Source: Rhodospirillales bacterium (GTDB lineage: Bacteria > Pseudomonadota > Alphaproteobacteria > Micavibrionales > Micavibrionaceae). Taken from it: a DNA stretch of 64,000 nt. Position 1 is the first letter of the stretch. Each line of letters starts with the position of its first letter. The position numbers and the translations under genes are program-made. Positions 27,293-36,660 of the stretch are shown piece after piece. The notes beneath the pieces are model-generated. The model ran no database searches and had not been told where the DNA came from. It saw only the letters and a list, made by a program, of their open reading frames with translations. The stretch is taken from positions 92,072 to 156,071 of the forward strand of contig JACKJB010000006.1 of the NCBI GenBank assembly GCA_020638155.1, written 5' to 3'.

Positions 27293-28522
27293 TTAAGCCT
27301 GCGCGGCTTGCTGTTCGTTAATCTCGATCTCGATCAGGTCGAGTTTTTCGATCGCTTCCAGCTCTTCGCGGTTTTCGCGGAACTCGGCGACGGTTTCTTC
27401 TGCGCGCTCCAGGATAGTCGGCAGCTCGGTAAAATGCCCGGTCAGCAGGTAGCTGACATGGTTCAGGATCTCGCTTTCATACATCCGTACTGTCTTGATG
27501 TCCTTGAGCGGGACGGCAATCCCGGTAATCAGGCGTTTATAGAGCACCATCAGGCTATCGAGCGTATTCATCACCAGAAGCTTGTCTTTTAAATGCCCCA
27601 GCGCGTCCAGCTTATACTGCATATACGGTAAGTGGTATTTGGCCAAAAACGCCTTGATCTTTTGCAGTTCGCGAATGTCGTTATTATAAGCCATATCGGT
27701 TTCAATCGGCTTTAAGAAGACGCGGCCCTCTTCACTCATCAGCGTTTGCGCATTTTTCTGCACCGTTTCAATGATCCGGGTGCCGGCACTCAGGATGATT
27801 TGCTGGCTTTGTTTTGCGGTTTTCCCGTCCAGACCGAATTTCTTTTTTGCCTCGGTCATTTCCTTGATTGCTTTTACCGCCTTTTTGAAATCCGTCACCC
27901 GCAAAGCTGCCGTTAACTTACGCAAATATGGCTCGGCTTTGTCTTTACCGAATAAGGTTACCGCGGCACTGCGGACGGCGGCGAAATCTCCTTCGATCTG
28001 TTCCAGTATTTTGCGCGCCTGTCCCATGCGCTCCGTCCGGGCGACCAACTGAATTTTTTCTTTGCGGTAGCGCGCAATCAAAATCCCGGCATCCGGGGTC
28101 CAGCGGATTTTTTGCAGGCCGCCCGCGGCTGTGGCGACCTTGATTTCTTCGGCTTTAATCTCATCGCGGAGCAGCGTCATAAAGCGGTTGATATGCATAT
28201 AGCAGGACACAAAATCGGCAATATAGTTTTGCAGTTCGGTGATGACGGATTTGGCTTTTTTCTTAAGCTCCGGCGCGGTATCGAATTCCTTGATATCCTT
28301 GTGCTGCGCCGCCTCTTTATTCAGCCATGTAATCGAATAATTGAAAAACCCGGTCAGGAATTCCCGCAGCCAGCGCTCTTCTTCATGCAGCCCGGTTTCA
28401 TCGTAATTTTTAGCAACATGCTGCAGACGCTCTTTCAGGCGGTTCATAAAAGCTGTTTCAACCGGGTCCATACCCGCGTTGACCGGCAACTCCAGATCTT
28501 TTAAAAAATTCTCTAAGTCCAT
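27293..28522 (-). CDS. Long helical hypothetical protein, 409 aa
   Basis: Nearly all-helical with Lys/Glu-rich heptad-like stretches (KKAVKAIKEMTEAKKKFG, ELQKIKAFLAKYHLP, ETVAEFRENREELEAIEKL), so coiled-coil or helical-bundle structure is likely. No signal peptide, membrane helix, or enzyme motif is visible. It begins at a single clear ATG and ends 8 bp from the convergent small gene at 27049-27285. Function unknown. Confidence 0.65.
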   Translation of the reverse strand: MDLENFLKDLELPVNAGMDPVETAFMNRLKERLQHVAKNYDETGLHEEERWLREFLTGFFNYSITWLNKEAAQHKDIKEFDTAPELKKKAKSVITELQNYIADFVSCYMHINRFMTLLRDEIKAEEIKVATAAGGLQKIRWTPDAGILIARYRKEKIQLVARTERMGQARKILEQIEGDFAAVRSAAVTLFGKDKAEPYLRKLTAALRVTDFKKAVKAIKEMTEAKKKFGLDGKTAKQSQQIILSAGTRIIETVQKNAQTLMSEEGRVFLKPIETDMAYNNDIRELQKIKAFLAKYHLPYMQYKLDALGHLKDKLLVMNTLDSLMVLYKRLITGIAVPLKDIKTVRMYESEILNHVSYLLTGHFTELPTILERAEETVAEFRENREELEAIEKLDLIEIEINEQQAAQA

Positions 28523-28669
28523 GATACCAATAGCTTTTTACCCTTAATCATAGTATAGCGCGAAAGAGGTAAACAAGACCCTAGCAAAAGGCCGATTTTT
28601 ACGGGTTTTCCCGCTTATAAACCCGCTTTATCCATATTTTCCGGACAAATGGCAGGGAAATAGTTGAAA

Positions 28670-29415
28670 TCAGGCATTAACGCCGCCATCGATATTGATG
28701 GTGGATCCGGTGATATAAGAACTATCTTCGCTCGCCAGGAACGCGGCAAGCGCTGCGACTTCTTCCGGGCGGCCATAGCGGCCAAGCGGGGTCATGGCAA
28801 TAAAATCATCCGCGAATTCGCCGTCTGCCGGATTCAGGTCCGTATCGATCGGGCCGGGCTGGATAATGTTGACGGTAATGCCGCGCGGCCCTAAATCCCG
28901 TGCCCAGCTCCGGCCCAGACCGGTCATGGCAAATTTGCTTGTATTATAAATTGATGCGCCACTGAAGATGGCGCGCTCCCCTAAAATACTGCTGATCAGG
29001 ATAATGCGTCCCCCTTGCCCCATATGGTTTTGCGCCGCATGCGTCGTTTCAAGGTCGCCCGGACATTCAGGCTCATCACCCGGTCAAAATCGCTTAAATC
29101 GCAATGTTTAAAATCATCATGGGCTTTACCCGTTCCGCCGCCGGCGTTATTGACAAGAATATCCAGCCCGCCCAGCGTTTCAATCGCCTGTTCGATTTTA
29201 GGCGCCAGAGTTTCCGGCCTGGTCGCATCGGCCTGAACGGCGAAACCGTTCCGTCCCTGCTGCTTGATATAAGCGGCGATCTCTTCTGCTTTATCAGGGG
29301 AGGCGTTGTAGGTAATCGCAACATCCGCCCCTTCATCAGCCAGGCGTTTTGCAATCGCTGCGCCGATGCCGCGGCTGCCACCCGTAACTAACGCCTTTTT
29401 TCCTGCCAGCCGCAT
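28670..29415 (-). pseudogene. Short-chain dehydrogenase/reductase (acetoacetyl-CoA or 3-oxoacyl reductase-like) with a frameshift
   Basis: The N-terminal part has the Rossmann TGGSRGIGAAIA motif and LVNNAGGG; the C-terminal part has the SSILG serine, the YNTSK catalytic pair and GSTINIDGGVN. They lie in different frames. On the minus strand the first frame reads through TTG AAA at 29052-29047, while the second needs GAA ACG starting at 29050 to give ETTHAAQNHMGQGG, so one base is missing near 29050-29052. Whether this is a real mutation or a sequencing error cannot be told. The start ATG shares one base with the thiolase stop (TAATG), pointing to translational coupling and a common role in 3-oxo/3-hydroxyacyl-CoA conversion. 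Confidence 0.82.
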
Positions 29416-30545
29416 TATGCCGCCTCTTCCAGGATAATCGCCGCACCCTGGCCGCCGCCGACACACATGGTCGCAACCCCCAGCTTTTTACCTTCGCGCT
29501 GCATCAGCGATGCCAGCTTGCCGGTGATCCGCGCGCCCGATGCCCCTAACGGGTGGCCCAGCGCGATCGCGCCGCCATCGAGATTGACGATCCCCTCATC
29601 AATGCCCAGGTCGCGCAGGACCGGGATCGACTGGGCGGCAAAAGCTTCGTTCAGCTCGGCGATATCGAGATCGGAAACCGATACCCCCGCCCGCGCCAGT
29701 GCTTTCTGGACGGCGGGAACAGGGCCGATCCCCATAATTTCAGCGGCACATCCGGCGACACTGACCGATTTGATCCGTGCCATGATCGGCAGGTTATGCG
29801 CCTTCGCGTATTCTTCAGAGGCAACCAGCACGACGGCGCAGCCATCTGTCAGCGGAGACGCCGTTCCGGCAGTCACACTGCCGTCTTCATCAAAGGCCGG
29901 TTTTAAGCCTGCGAGCGCTTCCATCGTTGTTTCCCCCCGGATACAGCCGTCGGCGGTGACATCGCCGATCGCGACAATCTCTGCATCAAAATGGCCTGCC
30001 CCCTGCGCTTTGGCCGCTTTCTGGTGCGAAGCCAGCGCGAATTTTTCCTGGTCCTCGCGGGAGAGCTGGTATTTTTTGGCAAGATTCTCCGCCGTTTCAC
30101 CCATGCTCATATAGGCCTGCGGATAGATTTCTGCCATTTTCGGGTTTGGCATCGGGTTAAAGCCGCCCATCGGGATGCGGGTCATGGATTCAACGCCGCC
30201 GCAGATAAAGACCTCACCCGCGCCCATCTGGATCGCGCCCGCCGCCATCTGGATCGTGCTCATGGATGAGGCGCAAAACCGGTTGACTGTCACGCCGGCA
30301 ATGCTGACCGGCAGCTGCGCAAGCTGGACGACGATCCGGCCCAGGTTAAAACCCTGCTCCGCTTCCGGAAACGCGCAGCCGAGCAGCAGATCTTCGATCT
30401 CTTCGGGGTTCACGCCCGTATCTTCGATCAGCGCCTTGATAACCGCCGCCGCCATATCGTCCGGCCGCACTTTGGCAAGCGCGCCTTTATTGGCAAAATG
30501 AAACGGGGAGCGTTTATAACCGCACAGGACAACAGACTTTTCCAT
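29415..30545 (-). CDS. Acetyl-CoA acyltransferase (thiolase)
   Basis: Performs the thiolytic step of beta-oxidation, or acetoacetyl-CoA formation. The nucleophile Cys lies in NRFCASSMSTIQMAA; NEAFAAQ, the GHPLGASGAR histidine and the second Cys in ATMCVGGGQG complete the active site. The start at 30545 (MEKSVVLCGYKRSP) follows AAAAGAGA; a longer in-frame start at 30659 adds an unlikely basic leader. Length 376 residues is normal. It overlaps the downstream reductase gene by one base. Confidence 0.94.
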   Translation of the reverse strand: MEKSVVLCGYKRSPFHFANKGALAKVRPDDMAAAVIKALIEDTGVNPEEIEDLLLGCAFPEAEQGFNLGRIVVQLAQLPVSIAGVTVNRFCASSMSTIQMAAGAIQMGAGEVFICGGVESMTRIPMGGFNPMPNPKMAEIYPQAYMSMGETAENLAKKYQLSREDQEKFALASHQKAAKAQGAGHFDAEIVAIGDVTADGCIRGETTMEALAGLKPAFDEDGSVTAGTASPLTDGCAVVLVASEEYAKAHNLPIMARIKSVSVAGCAAEIMGIGPVPAVQKALARAGVSVSDLDIAELNEAFAAQSIPVLRDLGIDEGIVNLDGGAIALGHPLGASGARITGKLASLMQREGKKLGVATMCVGGGQGAAIILEEAA

Positions 30546-30663
30546 GGATAATCTCTTTTCAAGGTTACAGGTTTGACACCGGGTTTTAGTGTATAGCGAT
30601 ATAGCGTCAGAATCCATGCCTTTCCACCGCTTGCATTTTACTCCGTCCTTTGACCGCATTTTC

Positions 30664-30696
30664 CTTTGACAAGACCGTCAAAATAAGACAACTAAT
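30664..30696 (+). promoter_or_regulatory. Possible sigma-70 promoter for the FYDLN-type gene
   Basis: TTGACA at 30666-30671 is a perfect -35 box. ACTAAT (30691-30696) about 19 bases later is a weak -10 candidate. The gene starts at 30746. Confidence 0.35.
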
Positions 30697-30745
30697 GAAC
30701 AAAAGAGGCATACATTCTTAACCAAGAGATTATGGAGTATTGATC

Positions 30746-31198
30746 GTGGCTGTAGCTGTTGCTGATAAAAGAGGGATGAAGCGGATCTGCACAAGTTGCG
30801 GAACCCGTTTTTACGATATGAACAACCGGCCGATCGTCTGCCCGAGTTGCGGCACGGAATTCACCGGGGAAGCCAAAGTCAAAGGCCGCCGCGGCCGCGC
30901 GGCCAGCGATGATGAAGGCCAGGTCAAAAAATCCACCGCTGCCAACGCCAAAGGGAGCGATGATGACGAGGATGACGACGAGATCGAGGATGACGACGAT
31001 ATGGTCGTAAGCCTTGATGATATGGACGAAGACAACGGCGATGACGATGATGACGACGACGAGCTGGGTGATCTTGACCTGGACGATGACGACGAGCTTG
31101 ATGATCTCGATGATCTTGATGACGACACATCGCTGGAAGACGAGCTGGAAGCCGAAGGGCCGGATGGCGCCGTCGACGATGATGACGACGATAAATAA
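30746..31198 (+). CDS. FYDLN-type acidic zinc-ribbon protein (TIGR02300-like)
   Basis: The N-terminus has two CxxCG knuckles (CTSCGTRFYDMN and CPSCGTEF) forming a zinc ribbon; FYDMN replaces the FYDLN that names the family, which I know mainly from Alphaproteobacteria. From about residue 75 the chain is almost only Asp with Leu, Glu and Gly, a low-complexity acidic tail. The function is not established. The start is taken as GTG 30746, 8 bases after GGAG; a TTG at 30740 is an alternative. Confidence 0.88.
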   Translation: MAVAVADKRGMKRICTSCGTRFYDMNNRPIVCPSCGTEFTGEAKVKGRRGRAASDDEGQVKKSTAANAKGSDDDEDDDEIEDDDDMVVSLDDMDEDNGDDDDDDDELGDLDLDDDDELDDLDDLDDDTSLEDELEAEGPDGAVDDDDDDK

Positions 31199-31205
31199 GC
31201 GCTCG

Positions 31206-31859
31206 TCAGCCCGTTACCCGTTTTTTCAAAACAAGCAGATAAAGCAGCACGAAGTAGAAGAGATACAGCTCCTCTACTTCGCTTGCGCGTTCGAATACCC
31301 GGACATCCAGTAGTTCGCCGATTTCATCGGCCAGCTTAATCCCGAGCGCCGATAACGCCACAACAGACAAATAAGGTGCCGGGTAAATGACCGCAAAACG
31401 CTGCGGCAGGGCCGCCGGTTTAAATCGCATCAAAAGCGGCATGATAATCCCCCCGACCAAAATCCCGATTTCCAGTAGCAGGCGTGGTTTCTGGTCCAGC
31501 CATGAGGATGTATTATGCAGGTTGGTTTCCTGCTGGTCGTTGACCTGCGCCCAGAATTCCGGCGTATTCCAGGCTAGGAAATGCTGGCCCCAGCTGATTT
31601 CTTCCCCGGCGACATAAAAACAGCAAAACGCCGCCAGCCCGGCCCACGCCGCCAGCCATGGCTTTTCTTTGGGCTTCATGCGGACCAGGGTCCAGAGCGC
31701 AACCCCAAAAGCCGCCGCCATAATCAAAAATTGCAAAGTTTCATGCAGGCTGTTTTCACTATGCATGACCGCCAATACATGCTGGGGCAGCGTGATTTCC
31801 ATGCCGATCTGCAGCACGATAAACGCCAAAGGCACGGCCAGCCACCAAATTTTGCTCAT
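31206..31859 (-). CDS. Polytopic inner-membrane protein, unknown
   Basis: 217 residues with about six hydrophobic segments (for example WWLAVPLAFIVLQIG, LIMAAAFGVALWTLV, LAAFCCFYVAGEEISWG, ILVGGIIMPLLM and YLFYFVLLYLLVL). The central GEEISWGQHFLAW segment, with two Glu, a Gln and a His next to the membrane, looks like a conserved functional site, but I do not recognise the family. It is convergent with the acidic protein gene, ending 7 bp away. Confidence 0.7.
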   Translation of the reverse strand: MSKIWWLAVPLAFIVLQIGMEITLPQHVLAVMHSENSLHETLQFLIMAAAFGVALWTLVRMKPKEKPWLAAWAGLAAFCCFYVAGEEISWGQHFLAWNTPEFWAQVNDQQETNLHNTSSWLDQKPRLLLEIGILVGGIIMPLLMRFKPAALPQRFAVIYPAPYLSVVALSALGIKLADEIGELLDVRVFERASEVEELYLFYFVLLYLLVLKKRVTG

Positions 31860-32016
31860 TTTCCAAGCTCCTGAAATCGCTGTGTTTATCAGCGCCCTAA
31901 CTTTTTATTAAGATTTCCCCCGCTAGAATTTTTAATTATGAAAACAATTTCATCCAGTCGGCAAAACCTATAGTGATTTAGACCATATATTATTGAAGCA
32001 AAGAGGATACTTAAAA

Positions 32017-32568
32017 ATGACCCTGCCCCTTATAAAGCCGCATTTTTCACTGTCTGAGTTTAATCAATTATTCCCGCTTGAAAAGGGCCAGGTTGTAACG
32101 GCCGGCGGGAAAAGGCCAGGTTTAACGGCGGGGCTGGCGCGCTATACGGTCACAGCCGGCAAAGACGGGCGCACGCATGTCATCGAACTTGGCTACGGCA
32201 CGGTGCCGACGCGCAGCCAGAAACCAAAATCCTATCCGCTGCTGCTGCCAAAGCTCGATGCGCAGCTCGGGCGCTTTAATATCGACGGGAATACCAATAA
32301 TGTTTTGATCCTGCGTTTCCGGGAAGAGGGCGGGCAATTTTGCCTGATCGATTTCCGCAACTTCAATGCCCCGTGCGCCCTTGGCGCGCTGCCGGGTGAG
32401 CCCGGCGCGGCGCTAGCCCCGGCGGTTCTGGAGATTGCGCATTTGCGCATTAAGGACGTGCTTGAAAACAAGCTCGACCCGAAACAGGACCCGCAGCTTC
32501 TAATCAAACTGATCCACCACGCGATCGAAATGCGGGCGGGGCATTTGTTGAAACATTCGATCGGGTAA
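32017..32568 (+). CDS. Hypothetical protein, 183 aa
   Basis: Starts MTLPLIKPHFSLSEF after AGAGGATAC; an in-frame ATG at 31993 is less likely. A soluble alpha/beta-looking protein with repeated beta-type stretches (VIELGYGTVPTR, NNVLILRFREEGGQFCLIDFRNF) and a C-terminal helix. No family recognised. The start is in a weakly AT-rich region and the gene lies just before the restriction-modification insert. Confidence 0.6.
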   Translation: MTLPLIKPHFSLSEFNQLFPLEKGQVVTAGGKRPGLTAGLARYTVTAGKDGRTHVIELGYGTVPTRSQKPKSYPLLLPKLDAQLGRFNIDGNTNNVLILRFREEGGQFCLIDFRNFNAPCALGALPGEPGAALAPAVLEIAHLRIKDVLENKLDPKQDPQLLIKLIHHAIEMRAGHLLKHSIG

Positions 32569-32779
32569 ATGCAACAAATACGAGTCTTTCAGTTTGTTTG
32601 AATTTTTAAATTTTCGGGCAGGCAAGCCCTTGGTTTAAATGGGTTTCTTTCAGTTCGTTTATGACGCCCTTTGAGCGCTGCCCACAAAAAAAGCGCACGA
32701 AGGGCGCTGTATGGTTTGATTATAGCATAAAGCACGAAGTTCTTGAATTGTTCTTTTTATTCTGTATGCTGAAATAACG
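32569..32779. other. AT-rich junction with direct repeat and hairpin, left border of the R-M insert
   Basis: Two near-identical CTTTCAGTTTGTTT-like stretches (32586-32599 and 32647-32660, 13 of 14 bases equal) are followed by a hairpin whose arms 32663-32679 and 32691-32707 pair at 13 of 17 positions around an A-rich loop. No gene is visible. The hairpin could act as terminator for the upstream gene or mark an insertion border. Confidence 0.45.
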
Positions 32780-33937
32780 ATGAAAAAGTCTTCAAAATAT
32801 ACTTTTTATGAATTTTTTGCAGGCGGCGGAATGGCCAGAGCGGGCTTGGGACCCGACTGGGAATGTCTGTTTGCGAATGATTTTGACCATAAAAAAGGAC
32901 AGACATATAGAGAAAACTGGGGGGGAGCGGAATTAATTGTCGATGATATTCGCAATATTTCCCCTGAAGACCTGCCCCGCCAAGCAAATTTGGTATGGGG
33001 GTCCTTTCCATGTCAGGATTTATCGCTGGCAGGCGGGGGGGCCGGTTTAAAAGGTGATAGATCAGGAACCTTCTGGCCTTTTATTCTTCAAATACAGGAA
33101 TTGAAAGACGGCAAAAGAGCGCCTGAAATCATATGTCTTGAAAATGTGGTGGGAACATTAACATCACATAACGGCGCTGATTTTACAGCTATCTGTAGAG
33201 CATTAAATAATCTTGGCTATAAATTCGGCGCATTTATAGTAGATGCTGCTTTGTTCCTGCCTCAATCAAGGCCCAGATTATTCTTTGTTGCCGTCCGTAA
33301 CGATATCAAAATCCAAAAATCTCTGCATCACAACGACTTTACCTGCTGGCATAACCGGGCCTTAAAAAACGCCTGTAATAAATTGCCGCAAGATATCAAG
33401 ACAAACTGGGTGTTTTGGAATATGCCCAAACCGCAAAAGCGGAAGAAAAATTTTATAGATATAATTGAAGACAACCCAACATGCACGAAATGGCACACCA
33501 GAAAACAGACGACCGAACTTTTATCCATGATGAATGAAGTCAACCTCGCAAAAGTAGAGACCGCAAAAGCTTCCGGCGTTCCTATGGTGGGGGGAATATA
33601 TAAACGTACCCGTTACGAGCATGGTATAAAAGTACAGCGGGCGGAAATACGCTTTGATAATATTGCAGGCTGTCTGCGAACACCTGCCGGCGGATCAAGC
33701 AGACAGCTTATTATGTGCGTAGACGGAAATCATATTCGTTCCAGATTAATTTCAACGCGGGAAACAGCAAGACTTATGGGATTGCCGGAATCATATAGAT
33801 TGCCATCCGCTTATAATGAAGCCTATCACCTGACAGGGGACGGTGTTGCGGTTCCTGTGGTACGTCATATCGCTAAATATCTTTTCGAGCCGATATTAAC
33901 CTGTAAAAACATATTAAAGACCAGAGAAACAGCGTGA
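32780..33937 (+). CDS. DNA (cytosine-5-)-methyltransferase
   Basis: Methylates cytosine C5 in a specific site. Motif I FYEFFAGGGMARAGLG binds AdoMet, motif IV GSFPCQDLS contains the catalytic Cys, motif VI reads CLENVVG, motif VIII QSRPRLFFVAV, and the C-terminal motif IX/X region (RLMGLPESYRLP, GDGVAVPVV) is complete. The ~385-aa length is normal for a type II enzyme. Its target cannot be read from sequence. The base composition is clearly AT-richer than the neighbours, and it overlaps the next gene by four bases (GTGA), so the two form a transferred restriction-modification unit (inference). Confidence 0.93.
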   Translation: MKKSSKYTFYEFFAGGGMARAGLGPDWECLFANDFDHKKGQTYRENWGGAELIVDDIRNISPEDLPRQANLVWGSFPCQDLSLAGGGAGLKGDRSGTFWPFILQIQELKDGKRAPEIICLENVVGTLTSHNGADFTAICRALNNLGYKFGAFIVDAALFLPQSRPRLFFVAVRNDIKIQKSLHHNDFTCWHNRALKNACNKLPQDIKTNWVFWNMPKPQKRKKNFIDIIEDNPTCTKWHTRKQTTELLSMMNEVNLAKVETAKASGVPMVGGIYKRTRYEHGIKVQRAEIRFDNIAGCLRTPAGGSSRQLIMCVDGNHIRSRLISTRETARLMGLPESYRLPSAYNEAYHLTGDGVAVPVVRHIAKYLFEPILTCKNILKTRETA

Positions 33938-34794
33938 CTGACGAAATCCCGTGCCAAAAAGATCCTGAGTTGAAGCGCAAAATCGAGGAATATGCGGAAG
34001 ATCTAAAAACACAGGGACACAAGATCGGCAGGCACGGCCTCTGTGAAAAAGAATTCTATGAGAGCGGTATATTTGAAGGCGCGATCCAGCGTGTCCGTGG
34101 GCAAATATCTGCGAGCATGAGCGAAAAAAAGATTTTTGTTCAGTTCATTCTAAATCATATGCAAGATGCCGGGGCCATTAAAGACTGGATCGAGGCCGGC
34201 AACCAGAACAGGCATGATTATTCCGTAACTTTAAATGATGATAAAGTAGCTGCTATTGAACTTAAAGGATGTCTTGACGGCAATAACACCAATATTTCGG
34301 TCAGGCCGCCGCATGCGGATGAATTCATTGTCTGGAGTGTCTGCCAGAACAAAGGGGCCGATCCCAGAAAAAATCTATGGTCAGGCATTCATGTCCGCTT
34401 CTCAGCAGATATTATAGCTGAAGAAAAGAAAGTTGACGGGCTTATTGTTTGGGATTGGCTGTGTAATACAGTAGCCAGGCCCTGCCCAAAAGTTTCGAAC
34501 AACCCGGGCCGGATCATTGAATTAGGTTCTTATCGACTACCGCCTCCGTGCATATATACTTTTCCCGGTACAATTCCGAGCCCCAGGAATAACCCCAAGC
34601 CTCGATCGCGGCAGGTCACAGATATTGGTTTTTTAAATGCGATGCATAAATGTTTCGGCGGGTGGGATAGTGAGATTAACCATGTAGAATTTGAAGCCTC
34701 AATGGAGGGTGTTGATTTATTGAGACAAACAACAATTTCCAGAGACGGGAAAGTGCGGCGAAAATCCAAGCCAACCGCGATCAGGCGTTCTTAA
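33934..34794 (+). CDS. Putative type II restriction endonuclease (PD-(D/E)XK-like)
   Basis: 286 residues starting at GTG 33934, inside the methyltransferase stop. A candidate nuclease core reads HDYSVTLNDDKVAAIELKG: an Asp, then a strand, then ExK, the usual PD-(D/E)XK order. The downstream part is rich in Asn/Pro and has no other motif I know. Assignment as the cognate restriction enzyme rests on this motif plus overlap with the methyltransferase gene; sequence families of such enzymes diverge quickly, so lack of recognition is expected. AT-rich like its partner. Confidence 0.7.
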   Translation: MTDEIPCQKDPELKRKIEEYAEDLKTQGHKIGRHGLCEKEFYESGIFEGAIQRVRGQISASMSEKKIFVQFILNHMQDAGAIKDWIEAGNQNRHDYSVTLNDDKVAAIELKGCLDGNNTNISVRPPHADEFIVWSVCQNKGADPRKNLWSGIHVRFSADIIAEEKKVDGLIVWDWLCNTVARPCPKVSNNPGRIIELGSYRLPPPCIYTFPGTIPSPRNNPKPRSRQVTDIGFLNAMHKCFGGWDSEINHVEFEASMEGVDLLRQTTISRDGKVRRKSKPTAIRRS

Positions 34795-34809
34795 ACATTC
34801 TGCATCGTA

Positions 34810-36642
34810 TCATTCCACCGTCACGCTTTTCGCAAGATTACGCGGCTGGTCGACATCCGTGCCCTTGGTGACGGCGATGTAATAGGCCAGCAGTTGCACC
34901 GGCAGGGTGTAGAGGATCGGCATAACGAACGGGTGGACATCGCCAAGAGTGATGTGCCATTTGATGTGATCTTTGAGCTGCGCCGTGCCGACTTCATCCG
35001 AGATCAGCAGGACTTCACCGCCACGGGCGACGGTTTCCTGCACGTTGCTGGCGGCCTTTTCAAACAGCGGATCATTACCCGGTGCGATCACCACGACCGG
35101 GACATGCTCGTCAATCAGCGCGATCGGGCCGTGCTTCATTTCCCCGGCAGCGTAGCCTTCGGCGTGGATATAGCTGATCTCTTTGAGTTTTAGCGCCCCT
35201 TCCATCGCGACCGGGTATAAAAGCCCTCGGCCGAAATAAAGCATGTCTTTGGCTTCAAAGAGTTCCCGGGCGATATCCTGCACCGGGGATTCATGATCGC
35301 CCAGCACGGCCGCTGTTTGCGCCGGAACGTGGCGCAGCGCTTCGGCCATCTCTGCGGCCTGCTGCTCATCGACTTTGCCGGTGCGCACCGATAGAGCGAG
35401 CGCAAGGCAGGCCAGCGTGGTGAGCTGCGTTGTAAAAGCCTTGGTCGAGGCCACGCCGATTTCCGGCCCGGCGAGCGTGTGCAGCACGATATCGGATTCG
35501 CGCTCGATCGTGCTTTCGATCGTATTGACGACCGACATGATTGTCTGGCCTTCGCGCTTGCAGTAACGCAGCGCTTCTAACGTATCGAGTGTCTCGCCGC
35601 TTTGCGAGACGAACAGTGCGACGCCGCCTTCGGGAAGCGGGGCTTCGCGGTACCGGAACTCTGATGCGACATCGATTTCCACCGGCAGGCGGGCAATCTG
35701 TTCGAACCAGTATTTGGCAACCATGCAGGCATAAAAGGCCGTGCCGCAGGCGATCATCGTCAGGCGCGGCGCTTTTTCCAGCGCGGCCAGCGCATCATCC
35801 GGCATATGGATCGTCCCGGTCGCCGGGTTGATGAAGCTGTTGAGCGTATCGCCGATCACAGCCGGCTGTTCGTGAATTTCCTTGAGCATGAAATGCTTAT
35901 AAGCGCCTTTTCCGGTCGCGGCACCGCTTTGCGCGGTGATGCGGATATCCCGCTCGACCGGCGTATTATCATTGGTATAAATCTGCGCGCCGTCACGGGT
36001 GACTTTGACGCGGTCGCCGTCTTCCAAAAAACAAATTTTTCGGGTTAACGGCGCGAGCGCATATGAATCCGAAGCCAGGTACATTTCGCCTTCGCCGTAG
36101 CCGACCGCGAGCGGCGTGCCCTGCCGCGCGCCGATCAGCAGATCATGTTCGCCCGCGAAAATCAGCGCAAGCGAAAACGCGCCTTCAAGCCGGTCGAGCG
36201 CCGCGTTCGCGGCTTCCTGCGGCTTCATCCCCTGCGTCATGTAATGGGTGACGAGATGCGCGATCACTTCGGTATCGGTATCGGTTTCAAACCGGCATTG
36301 CAGTTTTTCAAGCTCGTCTTTGAGCTGCGCATAATTTTCGATGATGCCGTTATGCACGACCGCGACTTTTTCGGTGGCGTGCGGGTGCGCGTTATCTTCA
36401 GTCGGCGCGCCGTGGGTGGCCCAGCGCGTATGGCCGATCCCAGTCGTGCCTGACAAAGGCTGCGCCCCCAGCTTGTCCTCAAGATTAGCAAGCTTTCCCT
36501 TGGCGCGGCACCGCTGGATATGGCCGTTCGATAAGGTCGCGATTCCGGCGGAATCATAGCCGCGATATTCAAGCCGTTTCAGCCCTTCGACCAGTAACGG
36601 CGCAACGTCCTTTTCACCGAGAATACCAATAATGCCACACAT
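34810..36642 (-). CDS. glmS: Glutamine-fructose-6-phosphate aminotransferase (isomerizing)
   Basis: Makes glucosamine-6-phosphate from fructose-6-P and glutamine, the entry step to UDP-GlcNAc for peptidoglycan and LPS. Cys2 (MCGIIGILG) is the glutaminase nucleophile, and EYRGYDSAGIA and HTRWATHGAPTEDNAHPH are classic. Two SIS sugar isomerase domains follow (ACGTAFYACMVAKY, FVSQSGETLDTLEALRY, AEGYAAGEMKHGPIALI), and the C-terminus LAKSVTVE is the family's standard ending. 610 residues is full length. No glmS ribozyme is evident upstream. glmU follows after one intervening gene. Confidence 0.97.
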   Translation of the reverse strand: MCGIIGILGEKDVAPLLVEGLKRLEYRGYDSAGIATLSNGHIQRCRAKGKLANLEDKLGAQPLSGTTGIGHTRWATHGAPTEDNAHPHATEKVAVVHNGIIENYAQLKDELEKLQCRFETDTDTEVIAHLVTHYMTQGMKPQEAANAALDRLEGAFSLALIFAGEHDLLIGARQGTPLAVGYGEGEMYLASDSYALAPLTRKICFLEDGDRVKVTRDGAQIYTNDNTPVERDIRITAQSGAATGKGAYKHFMLKEIHEQPAVIGDTLNSFINPATGTIHMPDDALAALEKAPRLTMIACGTAFYACMVAKYWFEQIARLPVEIDVASEFRYREAPLPEGGVALFVSQSGETLDTLEALRYCKREGQTIMSVVNTIESTIERESDIVLHTLAGPEIGVASTKAFTTQLTTLACLALALSVRTGKVDEQQAAEMAEALRHVPAQTAAVLGDHESPVQDIARELFEAKDMLYFGRGLLYPVAMEGALKLKEISYIHAEGYAAGEMKHGPIALIDEHVPVVVIAPGNDPLFEKAASNVQETVARGGEVLLISDEVGTAQLKDHIKWHITLGDVHPFVMPILYTLPVQLLAYYIAVTKGTDVDQPRNLAKSVTVE

Positions 36643-36660
36643 CGTTTTTATCCTTCTTCG

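Noticed and set aside
31014..31313. Low-complexity frames overlapping the FYDLN-type gene in other frames
   Set aside because: These Met/Thr- or Ser-rich frames mirror the GAT/GAC-rich tail of the real gene and are artefacts of base composition.
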